A stretch of DNA of 64,000 nt from Nocardiopsis metallicus (GTDB lineage: Bacteria; Actinomycetota; Actinomycetes; Streptosporangiales; Streptosporangiaceae): NCBI RefSeq assembly GCF_014201115.1, contig NZ_JACHDO010000001.1, forward strand, positions 3,100,001-3,164,000. The letters run 5' to 3'. The first letter of the stretch is position 1, and each line of letters begins with the position of its first letter. The notes below the pieces were generated by a model that was given only the letters and a program-made list of their open reading frames with translations, had not been told where the DNA came from and searched no databases. Positions 60,846 through 64,000 of this stretch are shown here, piece after piece. The translations under genes and the position numbers were made by a program.

Positions 60846-63346
60846 CACTCCTCGCCCTCGCTCTCGGCCTGACCGCCGCCGCCCCAGGTCTCCTGGAAGC
60901 GCTGCTTGAGGACCTCGAACTCCTCGTAGGTCTCGGCGAACTCGGTGACACCGTTCTCCGGATCGGTCGCCACGAAGTACAGCCACTCGCCGTCCTCCGG
61001 TTCCAGGGCCGCCTCGATGGCGTCCTCGCCCGGGGCCACGAACGGGCCCGGGATGAGACCGGTCTTGTGGTAGGTGTCGAAACCGCTGGTGTCGGCCTCG
61101 CATTCGGCCAACTGGTCGTTGTTGAGCGCGATGCCGTACTCGCCGATGGCGTAGAAGCAGGTGCTGTCCATCTGGAGCATCATGCCGTCGTCCAGGCGGT
61201 TGTACACCACCCGGGAGATCTTGGCCATGTCGTCGACCCCGCCGCTCTCGGCCTGGACGATGGAGGCGATCGCCATGATCTCGTTGGCGTCATAGCCGAG
61301 TTCGGCGGCGCGCGCCTCCAGATCAAGCTCCTCGGCCACCTGGCGGTACTGGGTGACCATGGTGCGCAGGATCGAGAGCGGCTCAGTGTCCGGCTCGAAC
61401 CGGTACGTGGACGGGAACAGGTAGCCCGCGGGGCCCTCCGTCGCGTAGTCGGGCAGACCGAGCTCGTCCGTCTGCGCATAGGCTTCCGCGAGATCCTCCA
61501 AGGCCAGCCCCGTGCCGTCGGCCACCATTTCGAGCACCTGTTCGGAGCGCAGGCCCTCGCGGATGGTGATCCGTCCACCGAGCCGGTTCTCCGGGTCCAG
61601 CAGGGCCGCGACGGCGCTCTCGCCGCTCATGTTCTCGGCCAGGGAGTAGGTGCCGGGCACCAGGGCGTCGCCCTGCTCGCCAAGCGCGTTGGTGAAGGCC
61701 CGGACACTGGCGACCACGCCCTGGTCCACGAGGCTCTGCCCGACGGCGGTACCGCTCTGGCCCTCCGCGATGGTGAAGACGACCTCGCCCTCCCCCGCGC
61801 CCTCGTGGTCGGGCGGGAAAACGTAGGTACGCATGACCGCGAAACCGCCGCCGGCGACCACGAGCATCAGGACCAGGACGAGCAGGATCATCAGGCCCTT
61901 GCTCTTGCGCCTCTTGGGCTTGCCCGCGTTGCGCCGGGCGGCCTGCGCGGCCTTGGCCCGCTTGGCTCGCTTGCGGTTGGCGCGGCTGTCGCCGTAGGAG
62001 GCGGCGATGTCCTCGAGGCTGTCCTCCTCGTAGGGGTCCTCCTCGACCTCCTCCGGCTCTTCCTCGGCCCGGGGCTCCGGTTCTGGCTCGGCGCGGCGTC
62101 CGCGGCGGAAACGACGGCGGCCGCGGCGCCCCTTGGGCTCCTCGGCCTCCGGTTCCTGAGCGAGGAAGGAACCGGTGTCGGTCAGGGGCTCCTCGTCATC
62201 CAGGTTGGACAGCTCGGCGAAGGTCCCGGTGTCGGTGACCGGGGCGGTGGCGAAGGTCTCGGAGTGGCGGGGCTCCTCCTCCGGCTCCGGGGCCGCACGA
62301 CGGCGGCCGCGGCGCCCCTTGGGCTCCTCCTCCACGGGTTCCTGGGCTAGGAAGGCGCCGGAGTCCGCGAGCGGCTCCTCAGCCGCGCGCCGGGCACGAC
62401 GACGGCCGCGGCGCCCGTTGGGCTCCTCAGCCCCCGGTTCCTGTTCCTGAGCGGGGAAGGCGCCGGAGTCGCGCACCGGCCCGGCCTCGGCCTGCTTGGC
62501 GCGCTTGCGGCGGGCGCGGCGCCCTTTGGGCTCCTCAGCGGCGTCATCGGCCAGGAAGGCGGGTGCGGGCGCGTCCGCGTCGTCGCCCCAGAAGAGTGAC
62601 TGCCCCTCCTCTGGTTCCTCGGCGCGTGCGCGCCGGGCCCGGCGAGGGGGTTCGTCGTGGGCTCCCGGGACCGGTGTGCCGGAAGCCGACGGCGCCCCGG
62701 GACCGGCCTGGTTGCCGGGGTTCTGGGCCCCGCCCAGGTTGGCCAGGGCCGCGAGGGCCTCCTGAGTGGGGTCGCCGCCGGGCCGCTGCTGACTGCCGGT
62801 GTCCGAAAGCGATCCGGGAGCGGGCCGCTGATGGCTGCCCGTGTCCGAAAGCGATCCGGGAGCGGGCCGCTGATGGCTGCCCGTGTCCGAAAGCGATCCG
62901 GGAGCGGGCCGCTGATGGCTGCCCGTGTCCGAGGGCGATCCCTGGGCGGGTCGCTGAGGACCCTGTCCGCCGCCGCGTGCGGCACGGCTGCCGCGCAGCG
63001 CGTCCGCGGCGCCGAAACGCCGGGGCGGGGCCGTCGGCTGTTCGCCGCCCCAGGCGGCCTGGTCCTCGGGCGGCTCGGCCCTGCGGCGGCGGCCGGGAGG
63101 CGGCGCGGGCGGGTTCTGCGTGTCGAACTCAGTCGGCCCGGCATCGGCGTACCTGGGGGTGCGGAACTCGCCGGTGGAGGGTCCGGTGTGCCCGAACTCA
63201 CCGGTGTCCGGCGGCCCCGGGCGCGCCCGGCGGCCGCGCGAGGGCGGCTGGGCGGGCAGCGGGTCGGTCAGCGGATCGTAGTCGTAGCCGCCTTCGCGGT
63301 CGGCACGACGACGGTAGGGATCGGGGTAGTCATCCCTGTCGGTCAT
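60845..63346 (-). CDS. mltG: MltG endolytic murein transglycosylase with very long N-terminal tail
   Basis: 833 aa, against roughly 340-600 in typical homologs. Residues 1-475 are disordered and cytosolic, with three exact 14-residue repeats (SDTGSHQRPAPGSL) and repeated EEPKGRRGRRR blocks alternating acidic and basic. A transmembrane helix lies near 481-503 (LMILLVLVLMLVVAGG). The extracytoplasmic LysM-like and YceG domain carries catalytic-type ASIVQAESGGVDDMAKISRVVYNRL and GLIPGPFVAPGEDAIEAAL. It cuts nascent glycan chains. It overlaps ruvX by 4 bp and aroE by 1 bp. Confidence 0.93.
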   Translation of the reverse strand: MTDRDDYPDPYRRRADREGGYDYDPLTDPLPAQPPSRGRRARPGPPDTGEFGHTGPSTGEFRTPRYADAGPTEFDTQNPPAPPPGRRRRAEPPEDQAAWGGEQPTAPPRRFGAADALRGSRAARGGGQGPQRPAQGSPSDTGSHQRPAPGSLSDTGSHQRPAPGSLSDTGSHQRPAPGSLSDTGSQQRPGGDPTQEALAALANLGGAQNPGNQAGPGAPSASGTPVPGAHDEPPRRARRARAEEPEEGQSLFWGDDADAPAPAFLADDAAEEPKGRRARRKRAKQAEAGPVRDSGAFPAQEQEPGAEEPNGRRGRRRARRAAEEPLADSGAFLAQEPVEEEPKGRRGRRRAAPEPEEEPRHSETFATAPVTDTGTFAELSNLDDEEPLTDTGSFLAQEPEAEEPKGRRGRRRFRRGRRAEPEPEPRAEEEPEEVEEDPYEEDSLEDIAASYGDSRANRKRAKRAKAAQAARRNAGKPKRRKSKGLMILLVLVLMLVVAGGGFAVMRTYVFPPDHEGAGEGEVVFTIAEGQSGTAVGQSLVDQGVVASVRAFTNALGEQGDALVPGTYSLAENMSGESAVAALLDPENRLGGRITIREGLRSEQVLEMVADGTGLALEDLAEAYAQTDELGLPDYATEGPAGYLFPSTYRFEPDTEPLSILRTMVTQYRQVAEELDLEARAAELGYDANEIMAIASIVQAESGGVDDMAKISRVVYNRLDDGMMLQMDSTCFYAIGEYGIALNNDQLAECEADTSGFDTYHKTGLIPGPFVAPGEDAIEAALEPEDGEWLYFVATDPENGVTEFAETYEEFEVLKQRFQETWGGGGQAESEGEE
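62769..62978 (-). repeat. 42-bp tandem repeats in mltG
   Basis: Three consecutive 42-bp units (starting 62811, 62853, 62895) are identical by eye, with degenerate copies on both sides. The unit is in frame and encodes a 14-residue SDTGSHQRPAPGSL-type unit. The region could vary in copy number. Confidence 0.88.
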
Positions 63347-63831
63347 GAATCTCCCTGGCTGGCACGGACGATCTCGCCCGGGGGATGGCCTGTTGACCGT
63401 TCCTGGTCCAAGGCACTCTGCAAGAGCACGGTGGCCGCCGCCTGGTCGATGACCGAGCGGCGGGCCCGGCCGCCCTTGGCGCCCTTCTTGCCGAAGGAGG
63501 CACCGGAGAGCAGCTGTCCCTGGGCGGTCACCGTGGTGAGTCGTTCGTCCACGAGCCTGACGGGGACGGGGTCAAGGAGCCGGGCCAAGGTGCTCGCGAA
63601 CTCGCGAGCGGACCGGGCTGCCGGTCCCTCTTGGCCAGACAGTGAAGCAGGGTAGCCCACGACGATCTCGCGGGCCTCCTTCTCCAGCACGAGGAGGGCG
63701 ATACGTTGCAGGTCGCCCCGGCCGCGCGCGATGGTCTCCACCGGGCTGGCGAGCATACCGCTCGGGTCGCTGGCCGCGACCCCGATACGCGCGTTGCCCG
63801 GGTCGATCGCCAGGCGTACACCTTGCCTCAA
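63343..63831 (-). CDS. ruvX: RuvX/YqgF Holliday-junction resolvase-like nuclease
   Basis: 162 aa. The RNase-H-fold motif LAIDPGNARIGVAASDP is at the N-terminus, then VGYPASLSG, VRLVDERLTTVTAQ and VIDQAAATVLLQS, giving the expected acidic residues. The family processes pre-16S rRNA and/or junctions. A TTG start at 63831 (RQGVRLAID) is chosen because GGGAGG lies 7 nt upstream; longer frames to 63894 lack that. Its stop overlaps mltG (ATGA). Confidence 0.9.
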   Translation of the reverse strand: MRQGVRLAIDPGNARIGVAASDPSGMLASPVETIARGRGDLQRIALLVLEKEAREIVVGYPASLSGQEGPAARSAREFASTLARLLDPVPVRLVDERLTTVTAQGQLLSGASFGKKGAKGGRARRSVIDQAAATVLLQSALDQERSTGHPPGEIVRASQGDS

Positions 63832-64000
63832 GAGGATGCCTCCCCGCTGGTGGGGAAGCCGCTCGGTCGGGCTGTGCGGTCGACGGCACAGCACCGCTGC
63901 CGGAAAATCCTCAACACGGTGGTCCTGTTCATCAGCTGGATCGCGGCGAAATCCGCGCAGACAGCCATGGGAATCGGCTGTGACGCGCCACAGTATGCCC
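63832..64000. other. upstream of ruvX to right edge
   Basis: 169 bp. In Streptomyces alaS often lies upstream of ruvX, but I could not recognise an AlaS C-terminus in any minus-strand frame. Nothing else is supported. Confidence 0.4.

Noticed and set aside
62811..62936. Tandem 42-bp repeats considered as a CRISPR array.
   Set aside because: The repeats are directly contiguous, in frame and coding, with no spacers.
63832..64000. C-terminus of alaS upstream of ruvX.
   Set aside because: None of the minus-strand frames shows an AlaS end; the minus-strand frame running into ruvX is open but shows no known domain.

Overview
The window is a piece of a high-GC actinobacterial chromosome, most likely from Nocardiopsaceae or a close relative (inference). 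The evidence is roughly 70% GC, frequent GTG starts and GTGA/ATGA overlaps, conservon operons of the Streptomyces/Nocardiopsis type, an rRNA operon with no tRNA in its spacer, and two gene blocks in classic actinobacterial order (tyrS to steB; infC-rpmI-rplT-trmH-kinase-pheST). Nearly all of it is chromosomal core and near-core DNA. I see no insertion sequence, phage, integrase, CRISPR array or tRNA gene.

Left part (1-18.6 kb). On the minus strand, a MraY-like membrane protein, steB, steA, recN, nadK, tlyA, a 60-aa conserved protein and a coiled-coil protein with a histone-H1-like tail follow the mycobacterial Rv1698-Rv1693 order. A mixed segment follows: SCP2-like, DUF1015, Kef-type antiporter, AAC(3)-family acetyltransferase, HAD phosphatase, OB-fold SSB-like protein, metallo-beta-lactamase-fold hydrolase, GNAT and Nudix. 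It ends with a TPR protein whose long RG/RD-rich tail carries a nearly perfect 275-bp internal duplication.

The rRNA operon (18.8-24.7 kb) is transcribed leftward as 16S-23S-5S, from a consensus-like promoter to a UUCG-capped terminator. tyrS lies upstream of it. At 26.5-29.6 kb a TetR-controlled group (alpha/beta hydrolase, TetR, membrane hydrolase) with a perfect 21-bp palindrome is followed by a membrane-anchored HNH nuclease. A secreted protein and lhgO come next.

Signalling region (31.7-40.2 kb). A complete conservon (cvnA-B-C-D) lies beside a second one reduced to cvnA and cvnC. A CbiX-like protein lacking the first metal-binding His sits between them. Next is the arginine operon argC-J-B-D-F-R-H (40.5-47.6 kb), with an ArgR box over its promoter. 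Its argJ is severely truncated and has altered active-site motifs, although the frame is intact and coupled to argB. An amine oxidase, a MarR regulator and a class III aminotransferase (47.7-51.3 kb) look like an amine or omega-amino-acid catabolic group.

Right part (51.7-64 kb). On the minus strand are ruvX-mltG-aroE, infC (probable AUC start, long hairpin-containing leader), rpmI, rplT, an SpoU methyltransferase, a cytosolic PAS histidine kinase, pheS and pheT. The most interesting observations are the degenerate argJ, the paired complete and incomplete conservons, the repeat-rich disordered tails of the TPR protein and MltG, and the infC leader.
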